DNA from: a bacterium | GTDB taxonomy: Bacteria > Krumholzibacteriota > Krumholzibacteriia > LZORAL124-64-63 | Direction: 5' to 3' | NCBI GenBank assembly: GCA_020440705.1 | Contig: JAGRNP010000016.1 | Location: 1 to 51,195, forward strand | DNA: 51,195 nucleotides | In this document: positions 1-7,967 of the stretch, in pieces | Numbering within the stretch: the first letter of the stretch is position 1 | Layout: the number at the start of each line of letters is the position of its first letter | Notes under the pieces: generated by a model | Databases searched by the model: none | Seen by the model: the letters and a program-made list of their open reading frames with translations, nothing else | What the model was told of the DNA's origin: nothing | Program-made: the position numbers and the translations under genes

Positions 1-274
1 CTTCGTGTGGGACGACGACGAGACGCCCACCCAGCTCGACGTGTCCGCGGCGGTGCCGTGGCGCAGCGGCACGCCGCGGGTCACGGTGAAGATCTACTCG
101 GTGAACGGCCAGGAGCTGGTGACCCTCTTCTCCGGCGACATGGGCGTGGGGGAAAATGTCGTCTCGTGGTCGGGCACCGACAGTTATGGGAGATCTGTAT
201 CTTCTGGCACGTATTTCTGTAAGCTCCAGATGGACGATTGGAGCGTCACCAGGCGCCTGGTCTACATCCGGTGA
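1..274 (+). CDS. C-terminal end of a secreted protein with FlgD/T9SS-like sorting domain (5' truncated by window)
   Basis: The frame is open from the first bases of the window to a TGA at 272-274, so the gene starts outside. The visible ~90 residues form one beta-rich module: VTVKIYSVNGQELVTLF, then a Trp-containing strand (VVSWSGTDSYGR) and SSGTYFCKLQ. This is the pattern of FlgD Ig-like or Por-secretion C-terminal domains (xVxIYxxxG...W.G.D..G...SG.Y...L), which in FCB-group bacteria end exported or surface-attached proteins. The nature of the N-terminal part cannot be known from here. The same module closes the proteins at 35322-37097 and 38764-39537. The last third is less GC-rich than the genes that follow. 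Confidence 0.75.
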   Translation, partial: FVWDDDETPTQLDVSAAVPWRSGTPRVTVKIYSVNGQELVTLFSGDMGVGENVVSWSGTDSYGRSVSSGTYFCKLQMDDWSVTRRLVYIR

Positions 275-432
275 TCTTGGTCCGATTCGGTAACTGAAAC
301 AGATTTCCGGGCTTGCCCACGTTTTTTCCTAAACACCTGAATACGGGGTCTAATCCTAGGTTTTAAAGCGATTTATGGTCATGTCCCATCCCACCGAAAG
401 CTATTTTTGCCGAGGTTCCGATGGCTAATCAC

Positions 433-471
433 ACTATCGGACCAAAATAATGTGATAGTTTTGTTTTTTTT
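433..471 (+). terminator. weak AT-rich hairpin with T tract (possible terminator or operator)
   Basis: ACTATC at 433-438 pairs with GATAGT at 454-459 across a 15-nt loop and runs straight into a T-rich tract (459-471). The stem is only 6 bp, so it is a weak candidate. It lies in the 275-566 spacer, which is strikingly AT-rich for this genome and contains no gene that I can support. The spacer must hold the 3' end of the upstream secreted gene and the promoter of the AraC-type regulator. Confidence 0.3.
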
Positions 472-578
472 GATAGACAAGTCCTCGGGGCCCATCGTAT
501 TATACATCACGTCAGCGGTAAAAATTTGTAGTAACGTACACCTTTGCGCTGCCCAAGAGTGATTTTTTGCTTGGGGGT

Positions 579-1478
579 ATGATTGTGGAAGAAAGACTTG
601 AGGCGTTGCAGGAGCCTTGGACCTCCTTCGTGATTGAGTTTCCGACTTATCCGAAGCAGATGGTCCACGGGCGGGAGGAGAGTCAGCGGATTCTCTTTCT
701 CTGCCCGCAGGCCGAGGCCAACCCGACGGAGTTGTGCCTGGCCCTGTTCGGCTCCCAGATCCTGATGCACAGGTTGCAGCAGGGTGAATCGACGGAAGCC
801 CTGGCTTCCGCCGGGTTCATCTTCGTGTACGCGGCCGAGACGCCCAATGCATTGCGGAACGTCCTGGCCCGTTACAAGCAGATGACCAACGCCCCGGTTC
901 TGGTGTCCCAGAAGTCCAACGTGGTCAAGACGGCCCATTTCGTGACGGAATTCCTGAACCGGGTGACGGCTCCCGCCTTCAGCCAAGGGCGGACCCTGGC
1001 CGACAACCCCGGTGCGGGCATGTCCGTGGGCGCGATGGACCCGGCCATGATGCCCCTTTCGGGCGACGAGGACCTGTGGACCGACGCGCTGCCCGAGATC
1101 GTCCTCGTGGACGAGGAAGGCAACACGGTGCACGCGTCGCACAACCTGCAGGATTATCGGGCCGAGTACGCCTGCCGCTATGTGCTGGCGCATTTCTCGG
1201 AGAACATCAATCGCGACAAGATGGCCGAGACGGTCAACCTGTCGCCCGGCTACTTCTCGAACCTGTTCCGGTCCGAAGTGGGCATGAGCTTCTCGGACTA
1301 CCTGATCCAGGTGCGGGTCGAGAACGCCAAGAGCCTGCTCCGGCGGTTCGACCTCTCGGTCGATGCGATCAGCCGCAAGTGCGGGTTCAACAGCCTGGCC
1401 CACTTCTCGCGGACCTTCAAGGACCGCTGCGGCCTTTCGCCGCTGAAGTACCGCAAGAGCCCCCACGCCACGGCGTGA
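579..1478 (+). CDS. AraC-family transcriptional regulator
   Basis: About 299 residues. The last ~95 residues are a clear AraC/XylS double helix-turn-helix: the first HTH lies around NRDKMAETVNLSPGYFSNLF, the second around SVDAISRKCGFNSLAHFSRTF, followed by the family ending GLSPLKYRKS. The N-terminal ~190 residues (expected effector or oligomerisation part) match no family I recognise; they are not an obvious cupin. The start is uncertain: TTG 567, ATG 579 and GTG 585 are all in frame. A GGGGG run at 573-577 sits best for GTG 585, while ATG 579 is the only ATG. The gene stands alone between an AT-rich spacer and a strong terminator, so its target is not evident from context; it may act on itself or on the flanking secreted proteins. 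Confidence 0.85.
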   Translation: MIVEERLEALQEPWTSFVIEFPTYPKQMVHGREESQRILFLCPQAEANPTELCLALFGSQILMHRLQQGESTEALASAGFIFVYAAETPNALRNVLARYKQMTNAPVLVSQKSNVVKTAHFVTEFLNRVTAPAFSQGRTLADNPGAGMSVGAMDPAMMPLSGDEDLWTDALPEIVLVDEEGNTVHASHNLQDYRAEYACRYVLAHFSENINRDKMAETVNLSPGYFSNLFRSEVGMSFSDYLIQVRVENAKSLLRRFDLSVDAISRKCGFNSLAHFSRTFKDRCGLSPLKYRKSPHATA

Positions 1479-1520
1479 TCCGGGGCCGCGCGGCGGCCGG
1501 TCTGTCAGGCCAGATCAAGA

Positions 1521-1557
1521 AAAAGGCCCTTCCCGTCGAGTCGGGGAAGGGCCTTTT
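1521..1557. terminator. strong bidirectional Rho-independent terminator
   Basis: A perfect 14-bp inverted repeat: 1521-1534 (AAAAGGCCCTTCCC) against 1544-1557, with a 9-nt loop. The A4 and T4 ends give a U-tail on either strand. It sits between the convergent AraC-type gene and the dockerin-like gene and can serve both. Confidence 0.9.
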
Positions 1558-1592
1558 CTTTTGCCGACGTGGCTGCGTCGGCCATTGCCGGG

Positions 1593-2138
1593 CTAATGCC
1601 CGAAGTGGATGGCGAAGACCGTCAGGTCGGCCAGGTTGAGGATACCGTCGCCGTTGAAGTCGGCGCAGCGGTTGTAGACGCCGGTGGAGTAGAGCCCGGC
1701 GAACGCCGCCAGATCGGACAGATCGACCCGGCAGTCGGCGTTCAGGTCGGGCGACACGATCAGCGGCACCACCGCGAGCTGGAATCCGGCCACGTCCACG
1801 AAGCTCGCGCTGCCGGCGCAGCACGCCCCCATGGGCGCACTGAACTGCACGATGCCGGTCGGGCCGGACACCGCCGAGAACACCGAGACGCCGTTGCACG
1901 CGACGGGACAACTGCCCCCGAAGACCATGGTCAGCGCCTCGTTGGGACACGGCACCGCAGCGGGGTCCCGCAGGACGGCGCTGTAGGTGATGTCGCCGCT
2001 GGGGCAGACGGTCATGATCTGGGGGAACGTGCTCGTGGCGGGGCTGGCGCACTGCGCCCGGGCGATGTCGGCCAGGAGAAGCGGCACACCGAGGGCCGCG
2101 AGGGCGAACAGGAAGAGGGAGAATCGTTTCCTGGTCAT
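1593..2138 (-). CDS. secreted protein with C-terminal dockerin-like repeats
   Basis: 181 residues with a classical signal peptide (MTRKRFSLFLFALAALG... ending ADIARAQ). The body is Cys-rich (QCASP, VCPSG, PCPNE, SCPVACNG, GACCAG), as expected for an exported disulfide-bonded protein. The C-terminus holds two dockerin/EF-hand-type calcium loops: DLNADCRVDLSDLAAF and DFNGDGILNLADLTVF. Each loop is followed by the hydrophobic helix typical of type I dockerin repeats. The ATG at 2138 has an AAGGAA ribosome site upstream. No cohesin is present in the window. In non-cellulosomal bacteria such modules are common at the ends of secreted proteins, and their partner is usually unknown. The N-terminal domain is not one I recognise. 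Confidence 0.75.
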   Translation of the reverse strand: MTRKRFSLFLFALAALGVPLLLADIARAQCASPATSTFPQIMTVCPSGDITYSAVLRDPAAVPCPNEALTMVFGGSCPVACNGVSVFSAVSGPTGIVQFSAPMGACCAGSASFVDVAGFQLAVVPLIVSPDLNADCRVDLSDLAAFAGLYSTGVYNRCADFNGDGILNLADLTVFAIHFGH

Positions 2139-2317
2139 GATGATTCCTTTCGAGCGAGGTCAGAGTGATCCGGGGGACGGAAGGTCCGGCCCCCCAGCCG
2201 GACTGTTGCTTCACCCTGCTGTCATGACGATATTGGACGCCGCCGGGACCGTCAATACAGGATGGCCGGACCCCGAATTCGCGACTGCCGACCGCCGCCC
2301 CCGAAAGGCCCCCGCCC

Positions 2318-4300
2318 TTGGCCCTGCTTTCGCTCCAGGACGCCCACTTCGACTACGGGCGCGAGAAGATCCTGCGCGGGGCCAACCTCGCCCTGCAGCC
2401 GGGGGTGAAGTGCGCCCTGGTCGGGGCCAACGGCGCGGGCAAGACCACGCTGCTGGCCCTGATGACGGGTGAACTCGCGCTGCACGGCGGCGTGCGCCAG
2501 TTGCGGGGCAAGGTCGAGGTGCGGCACCTGCGGCAGGAGTCGGAGCTGGGCGCGGTGCCGGGCGGCGGCGCGGATGCCGGCACCGGCCTGCGTGCCGTCG
2601 TGGCCGCCCACGCCTTCACCCGCGAACGGGAACTCGAGCACCGGCTCGAGGTGCTGAACGGCGAGATCGCCGCGGCCGCTGCCGCCGACCAGGCTGCGCT
2701 CGTGGTCGAACAGGGGCGCCTGCAGGAGGAGTTCGAGCGCCTCGACGGCTACACCATGACCGCGCGGCTCGAGTCGGCCCTGCGCGGCGTGGGCCTGCGG
2801 CCCGCCACCTGGGACACGCCCGTCGACCGGCTCAGCGGCGGCGAACGGCGGCGTGCCGCCCTGGCCCAGGTGCTGCTCAGCCGCGCCGACCTGCTGCTCC
2901 TCGACGAGCCCACCAACCACCTCGACCTCGACTCGTGCGAGTGGCTCGAAGGCTTCCTGGCGACGTACCCGGGGGCGGCCGTCATCGTCTCCCACGACCG
3001 GCACTTCCTCGACCGCGTCACCACCCGCACCCTGCATCTGGACCGCGGCCGCGTGGTGAGCTACTCGGGCAACTACACCTTCTTCGACGCCCAGAGCACC
3101 CTGCGTTTCGAGCAGGACCTCGCCGCCTGGGAACGCCAGCAGGCGAAGATCCGCCAGACCGAGGAGTACATCCGGCGCAACATCGAGGGCCAGAAGACGA
3201 AGCAGGCCCAGTCGCGGCGCAAGCAGCTCGAGAAGGAGGAGCTGCTCGAACGGCCCTCGACCGAGCCGGGCCAGTTCCGCTTCCGCCTCGAGCCGGTGCG
3301 TCCGAGCGGCGGCACGGTGCTGGAAACGGCGGGCCTCGGCAAGCGGTACGGCGAGCGCACGCTGCTGCACGACCTCGACCTGCACGTGTCGCGCGGCGAC
3401 CGGGTGGGCATCATCGGGCCCAACGGCTGCGGCAAGTCGACCCTGCTGAAGATGATGGCCGGGCGCGTGGTGCCCGACGCCGGCACCGTCGTGACCGGAC
3501 ACAACGTCGACCTGGGCTACTACGACCAGGACCTGAGCGGCGTCTCGGACCACAACACGGTCCTGGCCGAGATGATGGCCGTCGACCCGCGGGCGACCAT
3601 CGGCGAGCACCGCTCGTTCCTCGGCGCCTTCGGCTTCGGCGAGGACCTCTTCGACCGGCAGGTGAGTGCCCTGAGCGGGGGCGAGCGCGGCCGGTTGTCC
3701 CTGCTGCGGCTCATCAAGGAGGGGCACAACACCCTGCTCCTGGACGAGCCCACCAACCACCTGGACATCCGCAGCCGCGAGTCCCTCGAGGCGGCCCTGC
3801 GGGAATTCGACGGCACCATGGTCGTCGTCTCCCACGACCGGCGCTTCCTCGACAAGATCGTCGACCGGCTGGTGGTGTTCCCGTCGCCGGAGGAGGCGAC
3901 CGACGGCACCGTGCGGGTCTTCGACGGCAACTGGGCCGACTGGGTGTGGAAGCGGGGCCAGGAGCGGCAGGACGCCGCACCGGCGGCCGCGAGACCGGCG
4001 GCGAAGGCGGGGGCGACCCCGTCAGCCCCGGCCGCGGGCGAACGCGGCGGGGCCCTGAGCAAGAACGAGCGGCAGCGGCGCCAGCAGTGGATCGCCGCCG
4101 CCGAAGAAGCTATCGTGGCGCTCGAGACCGAGCAGGAAACGGTGCTGGCCGCCATGGGCCGCCCCGACCTGGACAACGAGCGCCGGGTCGAGCTGGGCCG
4201 CCGCTGCACCGAGATCGAGCAGGAGATCGCCGGCCACCTGGCCGACTGGGAAACGTGGAGCCTCGAACTCGAGGCCGGCCGGGAGGTCGACGGCACGTGA
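2318..4300 (+). CDS. uup: ABC-F family ATPase (Uup-like), duplicated ATP-binding cassette
   Basis: 660 residues with two ABC domains and no membrane segments, the mark of ABC-F proteins that act on ribosomes. Cassette 1 has Walker [10 protein letters not shown] (36-44), signature LSGGERRR and Walker [14 protein letters not shown]. Cassette 2 has Walker [10 protein letters not shown] (367-375), signature LSGGERGR, Walker [14 protein letters not shown] and the [10 protein letters not shown] switch. A linker rich in charged residues (RRKQLEKEE) lies between them. The tail is an Ala/Pro stretch followed by a Glu/Arg-rich probable coiled coil, like the C-terminal domain of Uup. The start is TTG at 2318 with GAAAGG at 2303-2308. 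The stop overlaps the GTG of hflX (GTGA), so the two are probably co-translated. Confidence 0.93.
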   Translation: MALLSLQDAHFDYGREKILRGANLALQPGVKCALVGANGAGKTTLLALMTGELALHGGVRQLRGKVEVRHLRQESELGAVPGGGADAGTGLRAVVAAHAFTRERELEHRLEVLNGEIAAAAAADQAALVVEQGRLQEEFERLDGYTMTARLESALRGVGLRPATWDTPVDRLSGGERRRAALAQVLLSRADLLLLDEPTNHLDLDSCEWLEGFLATYPGAAVIVSHDRHFLDRVTTRTLHLDRGRVVSYSGNYTFFDAQSTLRFEQDLAAWERQQAKIRQTEEYIRRNIEGQKTKQAQSRRKQLEKEELLERPSTEPGQFRFRLEPVRPSGGTVLETAGLGKRYGERTLLHDLDLHVSRGDRVGIIGPNGCGKSTLLKMMAGRVVPDAGTVVTGHNVDLGYYDQDLSGVSDHNTVLAEMMAVDPRATIGEHRSFLGAFGFGEDLFDRQVSALSGGERGRLSLLRLIKEGHNTLLLDEPTNHLDIRSRESLEAALREFDGTMVVVSHDRRFLDKIVDRLVVFPSPEEATDGTVRVFDGNWADWVWKRGQERQDAAPAAARPAAKAGATPSAPAAGERGGALSKNERQRRQQWIAAAEEAIVALETEQETVLAAMGRPDLDNERRVELGRRCTEIEQEIAGHLADWETWSLELEAGREVDGT

Positions 4301-5625
4301 GCACCCGCCAGAAGGAAGTCGCCGGCTTCGTCACCGAGCGGCCGCGCGAGCGCGCGGTCATCGTCGGCGTGCACCTGCCCGACGCCTGGGCCGGCGGCCT
4401 GGGCGGCGAGGCCGACCTGCCCGAGCTGGCCCAGCTGGTCGACACGGCGGGAGCCGACGTGGTGGGGGAGGTCGAGCAGCGGCGGCACCGTCCGGCGCCG
4501 GCCACCTTCCTGGGCAAGGGCAAGCTCGAGGAACTGAAGGAGCTCGTGGGCGAGACCGAGGCCACCCTCGTCGTCTTCGACAACGACCTCTCGCCCGCCC
4601 AGGGCCGCAACCTCGAGAAGCTCCTCGACGTGAACGTGCTCGACCGCACCGAGCTCATCCTGGACATCTTCGCCAACCACGCCGACTCGCGGCAGGCCCG
4701 GCTGCAGGTGGAGCTGGCCCAGCTGCAGTACCTGCTGCCCCGCCTGACCCGGCTGTGGTCGCACCTCGAGCGGCAGGCCGGCGGCATCGGCACCCGCGGA
4801 CCCGGCGAGACCCAGCTCGAGACCGACCGGCGGCTGCTGAACCGGCGCATCGCGGCGCTGCAGCGGTCGCTGAAGGAGGTCGAGACCACGCGGCAGACCC
4901 AGGTGCGGTCGCGCGACAACGTCTTCAAGGCGGCGCTGGTGGGCTACACCAACGCGGGCAAGTCGACCCTCATGAACGCCATCACCGACGCCGACGTGTA
5001 CGTGAAGGACCAGCTCTTCGCGACCCTCGACGCCACGACGCGCCGCGTCGAGACCGACGAGCGGCGGCGCTTCCTGCTGACCGACACCGTCGGCTTCATC
5101 CGCCGCCTGCCGCACCACCTGGTCGAGAGCTTCAAGGCCACCCTGCAGGAGGTGCGCGACGCCGACCTCATGGTGCACGTGGTCGACGCGGGCCACGAGG
5201 ACCCGGAGCACCAGATCGCCTCGGTGAACGCGGTGCTGCGCGACATCGTGCCGGCCGAGAAGGCCACGCTGATGGTCTTCAACAAGATGGACCTCGTCGA
5301 CCGCGAGCTCGTGGCCAACCGGTTCGGGCGCGCCTATCCGGGCGCCGTGTTCGTGTCGGCCCGCGACGCCGACGGCCCGGCCGCGGTGCGCGACGCCATC
5401 CTGGCCCGCGTGCTCGGCGGCGAGATGATCCGCACGGTGCGCGTGCCCCTGCGCAACCTGGGCTGCCTCGGCCGCTTCCACCGCACCGGCTCGGTGCTGG
5501 AGCAGGAGTTCGAGGGGACGGCGTGCCGGGTGACGCTGCGCCTCTCGGAGGAGGAGTTCAACCGGCTGGTCTCCCGCGAGGGGGCCGAGCCGGTCGACGA
5601 CGGCGCGCCGGGCGCCCCGGCCTGA
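4297..5625 (+). CDS. hflX: GTPase HflX (ribosome-associated)
   Basis: 442 residues, normal for HflX. The N-terminal HflX domain carries the family motifs PATFLGKGKLEEL, VVFDNDLSPAQGRNLE and GPGETQLETDRR, followed by the helical linker. The G domain shows G1 GYTNAGKST (216-224), G3 DTVGF, G4 NKMD and G5-like VFVSA. HflX splits stalled 70S ribosomes and 100S dimers under stress. The start is GTG 4297, which overlaps the stop of the ABC-F gene by 3 nt and has GGGAGGT at 4281-4287. A reading frame open far upstream is only a shadow of the ABC-F gene. A short GC hairpin (5632-5638/5642-5648) follows the stop. ABC-F plus HflX coupling makes a compact ribosome-rescue unit. Confidence 0.95.
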   Translation: MSTRQKEVAGFVTERPRERAVIVGVHLPDAWAGGLGGEADLPELAQLVDTAGADVVGEVEQRRHRPAPATFLGKGKLEELKELVGETEATLVVFDNDLSPAQGRNLEKLLDVNVLDRTELILDIFANHADSRQARLQVELAQLQYLLPRLTRLWSHLERQAGGIGTRGPGETQLETDRRLLNRRIAALQRSLKEVETTRQTQVRSRDNVFKAALVGYTNAGKSTLMNAITDADVYVKDQLFATLDATTRRVETDERRRFLLTDTVGFIRRLPHHLVESFKATLQEVRDADLMVHVVDAGHEDPEHQIASVNAVLRDIVPAEKATLMVFNKMDLVDRELVANRFGRAYPGAVFVSARDADGPAAVRDAILARVLGGEMIRTVRVPLRNLGCLGRFHRTGSVLEQEFEGTACRVTLRLSEEEFNRLVSREGAEPVDDGAPGAPA

Positions 5626-5641
5626 CCGCCGCGGGCCCTGC

Positions 5642-5657
5642 GGGCCCGGCGCTTGCA
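5642..5657 (+). promoter_or_regulatory. possible sigma-54 promoter ahead of the pilin operon
   Basis: GGGCCCG-N4-TTGCA has GG (5643-5644), ten bases, then GC (5655-5656), which is sigma-54 spacing; the -12 half is perfect and the -24 half has two mismatches. The -24 half is also the 3' arm of a 7-bp hairpin just after hflX, so the match may be fortuitous. The rest of 5658-5908 has a short CGCCCC/GGGGCG hairpin (5786-5801) and no gene that I can support. Confidence 0.3.
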
Positions 5658-5908
5658 CGAGCTTCCTTTAGCGACCATCCGCCCCGAATTTCCATGCATT
5701 CCGCCAGCCCCGTCCGGGCCGGTCGTTGCGCTTTGCCCAGCCCCGTGGCCCCGATTCCCCGTAACCCCCCGTAGTCCCTCGTTTTCGCCCCCGCAGGGGC
5801 GGCATGGACCTTGCTGGAAAAAACCTGAAGAAATGTGCCCGGCGGCCGATAACAGGCAGAGAAACGCCGTTTTCAGGACCAGAAACAAGGGATCGGGGGA
5901 CCGGAACC

Positions 5909-6364
5909 ATGTTGTTGCCCACGCTGGCACCCGGCGGCCGCGCCCGGCAGAAAATGCCGTCGCGCCGCGGTTTCACCATGGCCGAGATGATGGTCATCAT
6001 CGTCATCGTCGGCATCATGGCGACCGTCGCCGCCCCGCCGCTTTTCCGCTACGTGCAGTCGAACCGGCTGCAGACCGGCGTCGACCGTCTGGCCGCCGAC
6101 CTGCAGTACGCCCGGTCGCTGTCCATCGCCAACAGCCAGATCCTGCGCTTCTCCGCCGACAACGCCGGCTACCAGCTGACCAACCCCAACTCGGGAGTGG
6201 TCATCCGGCAGCGCGACTTCGAGCACGGCGTCGCGCTCGACCTGGACGTGACCGCGGACTTCTACCCGTGGGGGATGGCCGACGCGCGCGTCTTCAACAT
6301 CACGAACGGATCCGGCACCCGGCAGGTGAACCTGCTGCCCACCGGCATCGTGGAGGTGCACTGA
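5909..6364 (+). CDS. type IV minor pilin / pseudopilin, FimT/GspH-like
   Basis: 151 residues. The prepilin signature is RRG|FTMAEMMVIIVIVGIMA, with cleavage after Gly, Phe at +1 and Glu at +5, followed by one long hydrophobic helix. The C-terminal part (RLAADLQYARSLSIANSQ and beta strands) fits GspH/FimT pseudopilins that help prime the pilus. ATG 5909 is preferred because GGGGGA lies 8 nt upstream; this gives a long basic leader. ATG 5954 would give the more usual 6-residue leader but has no ribosome site. It is first in a row of five pilus genes with gaps of 3-77 nt. Confidence 0.85.
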   Translation: MLLPTLAPGGRARQKMPSRRGFTMAEMMVIIVIVGIMATVAAPPLFRYVQSNRLQTGVDRLAADLQYARSLSIANSQILRFSADNAGYQLTNPNSGVVIRQRDFEHGVALDLDVTADFYPWGMADARVFNITNGSGTRQVNLLPTGIVEVH

Positions 6365-6367
6365 GAC

Positions 6368-6766
6368 ATGCTGCGCAAGCTGAACCGCCAATGGCGCCGC
6401 TGCCTGGCCCGGGGCCGCGTCCCGGGTCGCGAGGGCTTCACCCTCGTCGAGATCCTGATGGTGCTGCTCATCCTCTCGGTGGGGATCATTCCCGTCGCGA
6501 TGATCCAGCACCGGGCCCGTCGCGAGGTGACCGAATCGGACAAGTACACCGAGGGGATCATCGTCGCCCAGACCCAGCTCGAGCGCATCAAGGGGATGGG
6601 TTTCGGCGCCGCCGCCCCGGACAGCGGCGACGTCGGCAACGTGCGCTGGGTCGCCCAGATCAACAACGTCGCCTTCGGGCTGGACCGCGTCGTCGTGACG
6701 GCGACCTGGCAGAACGAAGGGGCCCAGGAATCGCTGACCGTGACCGACCTCATGTCGATGCGCTAG
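6368..6766 (+). CDS. type IV minor pilin, PilV-like
   Basis: 132 residues. A basic leader ends in REG|FTLVEILMVLLILSVGI, a canonical class III signal with Glu at +5. The short globular part (AQTQLERIKGMGF...) resembles PilV and type II secretion minor pseudopilins. It begins 3 nt after the preceding pilin stop, with GGAGGT at 6352-6357 inside that gene. In known systems PilV acts with PilW, PilX, FimT/FimU and PilY1 in a priming complex at the pilus tip; gene order here agrees. Subfamily assignment rests on order and length, so it is less certain than pilin identity. Confidence 0.8.
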   Translation: MLRKLNRQWRRCLARGRVPGREGFTLVEILMVLLILSVGIIPVAMIQHRARREVTESDKYTEGIIVAQTQLERIKGMGFGAAAPDSGDVGNVRWVAQINNVAFGLDRVVVTATWQNEGAQESLTVTDLMSMR

Positions 6767-6782
6767 AGGAGCGAGGAGAGAG

Positions 6783-7376
6783 ATGATGAACACCTTGCGC
6801 AGGATCCTGGCCGGCCCGGACCGCCGCGGCCTGACCCTGATCGAGCTGATGGTCTCGCTGTCGATGTTCGGCATCGTCGTGGGCGTCGTGTTCGGCTTCA
6901 TGGTCAACGCCCGGGACAGCTACTCGAGCACGCGGGAGAAGGTGCAGTACCAGCAGGGCATGCGCGCGGTCATCAGCCTGATGACCCGCGAGCTGCGCTC
7001 GACGGGATGCGACCCGACCAGCGCCGGCTTCGAGGCCTTCGGCATCGCCACCACGACGGCCCTGCAGTGCCGCGCCGACCTGAACGGCGACGGCGACGTG
7101 ACCGACGTGGGCCCCGACGAGACGGTGACCTACGCCTACAACGCCGGCACGGGCGAGCTCGTGCGGGCCGACGGCTTCGCCGCGATGACGATCCTGCGGG
7201 GCCTGAACGACGTGCGCTTCACCTACTACGACCAGGCCGGCGCCGTGCTCGCGGCGGTGCCCCTGAGCGCCCTCGACCGCGCCGCCGTGCGCTTCGTGGA
7301 AGTGACCCTCGACGGCCTGAGCGACCGGGGGGAACCGGTCAACTACACCGCGCGCATCGCCCTGCGCAACAGCTAG
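6783..7376 (+). CDS. type IV minor pilin, PilW-like
   Basis: 197 residues. The prepilin site is RRG|LTLIELMVSLSMFGIVVG. It continues with QQGMRAVISLMTRELRSTGCDP, a stretch typical of PilW-type minor pilins, then a calcium-loop-like segment (DLNGDGDVTDVGPDE). The last third is beta-rich (VRFVEVTLDGLSDRG). Two consecutive ATGs (6783, 6786) follow a GAGGAGAG ribosome site; either could be used. It belongs to the same operon as its neighbours. Confidence 0.82.
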   Translation: MMNTLRRILAGPDRRGLTLIELMVSLSMFGIVVGVVFGFMVNARDSYSSTREKVQYQQGMRAVISLMTRELRSTGCDPTSAGFEAFGIATTTALQCRADLNGDGDVTDVGPDETVTYAYNAGTGELVRADGFAAMTILRGLNDVRFTYYDQAGAVLAAVPLSALDRAAVRFVEVTLDGLSDRGEPVNYTARIALRNS

Positions 7377-7443
7377 GCGACCCGCGGAACGGACAATGCG
7401 AACCCCAAGCGGCCCGCCGGCGGCGGGCCAGGGAGCAACGGAA

Positions 7444-7890
7444 ATGGAACAGACCCGACTGGACCGCGAAGGCTTCGCCATGGTCACGACCCTGCTGATC
7501 GTCCTCGTGCTGGGCATCCTGGCCGTGGGCGTGGTGTGGATCGCCACCTCGGAGAAGAAGACGTCGTTCGCCGAGGGCGTGCACGTGGCGGCGGTCTTCG
7601 CGGCCGACGCCGGCGGCGAGGCCGGCATCAACTTCATCCGGGTCTCGGACTCGCCCCCGTCGATCACGGACTTCGGCACCATGGCGGTGCGCAACCAGGG
7701 CGAGACGGTTCTGGAGGGATCGCAGAGCTACTCCTACAACGCGACGTTCCTCCAGCGGCGGATGAAGCCGGGCTGGGGGCTGGAGTACCTGGACTACGAC
7801 TACCGGATCGGGTCCCTCGGCGAATCGGGACAATCCGGCAGCAGCGGCGTCGACGTGGTCGTCAGCCGGCTCTACAAGGAAGGCTACTGA
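7444..7890 (+). CDS. PilX-like pilus assembly protein
   Basis: 148 residues from ATG 7444, chosen because GGGAG (7431-7435) lies 8 nt upstream; an in-frame ATG at 7396 has none. The N-terminus REGFAMVTTLLIVLVLGILAV has Gly-Phe before the hydrophobic helix but no Glu at +5. That is usual for PilX-type proteins (REGFALI/V...), which enter the priming complex without it. The segment FAADAGGEAGINFIR matches the A-x-x-AG-E-x-A motif of PilX_N proteins. It precedes the PilY1-like gene, as pilX precedes pilY1 in Pseudomonas. Confidence 0.8.
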   Translation: MEQTRLDREGFAMVTTLLIVLVLGILAVGVVWIATSEKKTSFAEGVHVAAVFAADAGGEAGINFIRVSDSPPSITDFGTMAVRNQGETVLEGSQSYSYNATFLQRRMKPGWGLEYLDYDYRIGSLGESGQSGSSGVDVVVSRLYKEGY

Positions 7891-7967
7891 GCAGGATGGA
7901 ACTTTCACGGGGGAAACGACGAGGCAGGAGGGACCCCGGGGTCCCAACGGCGGCAGGAGTCGATAAC

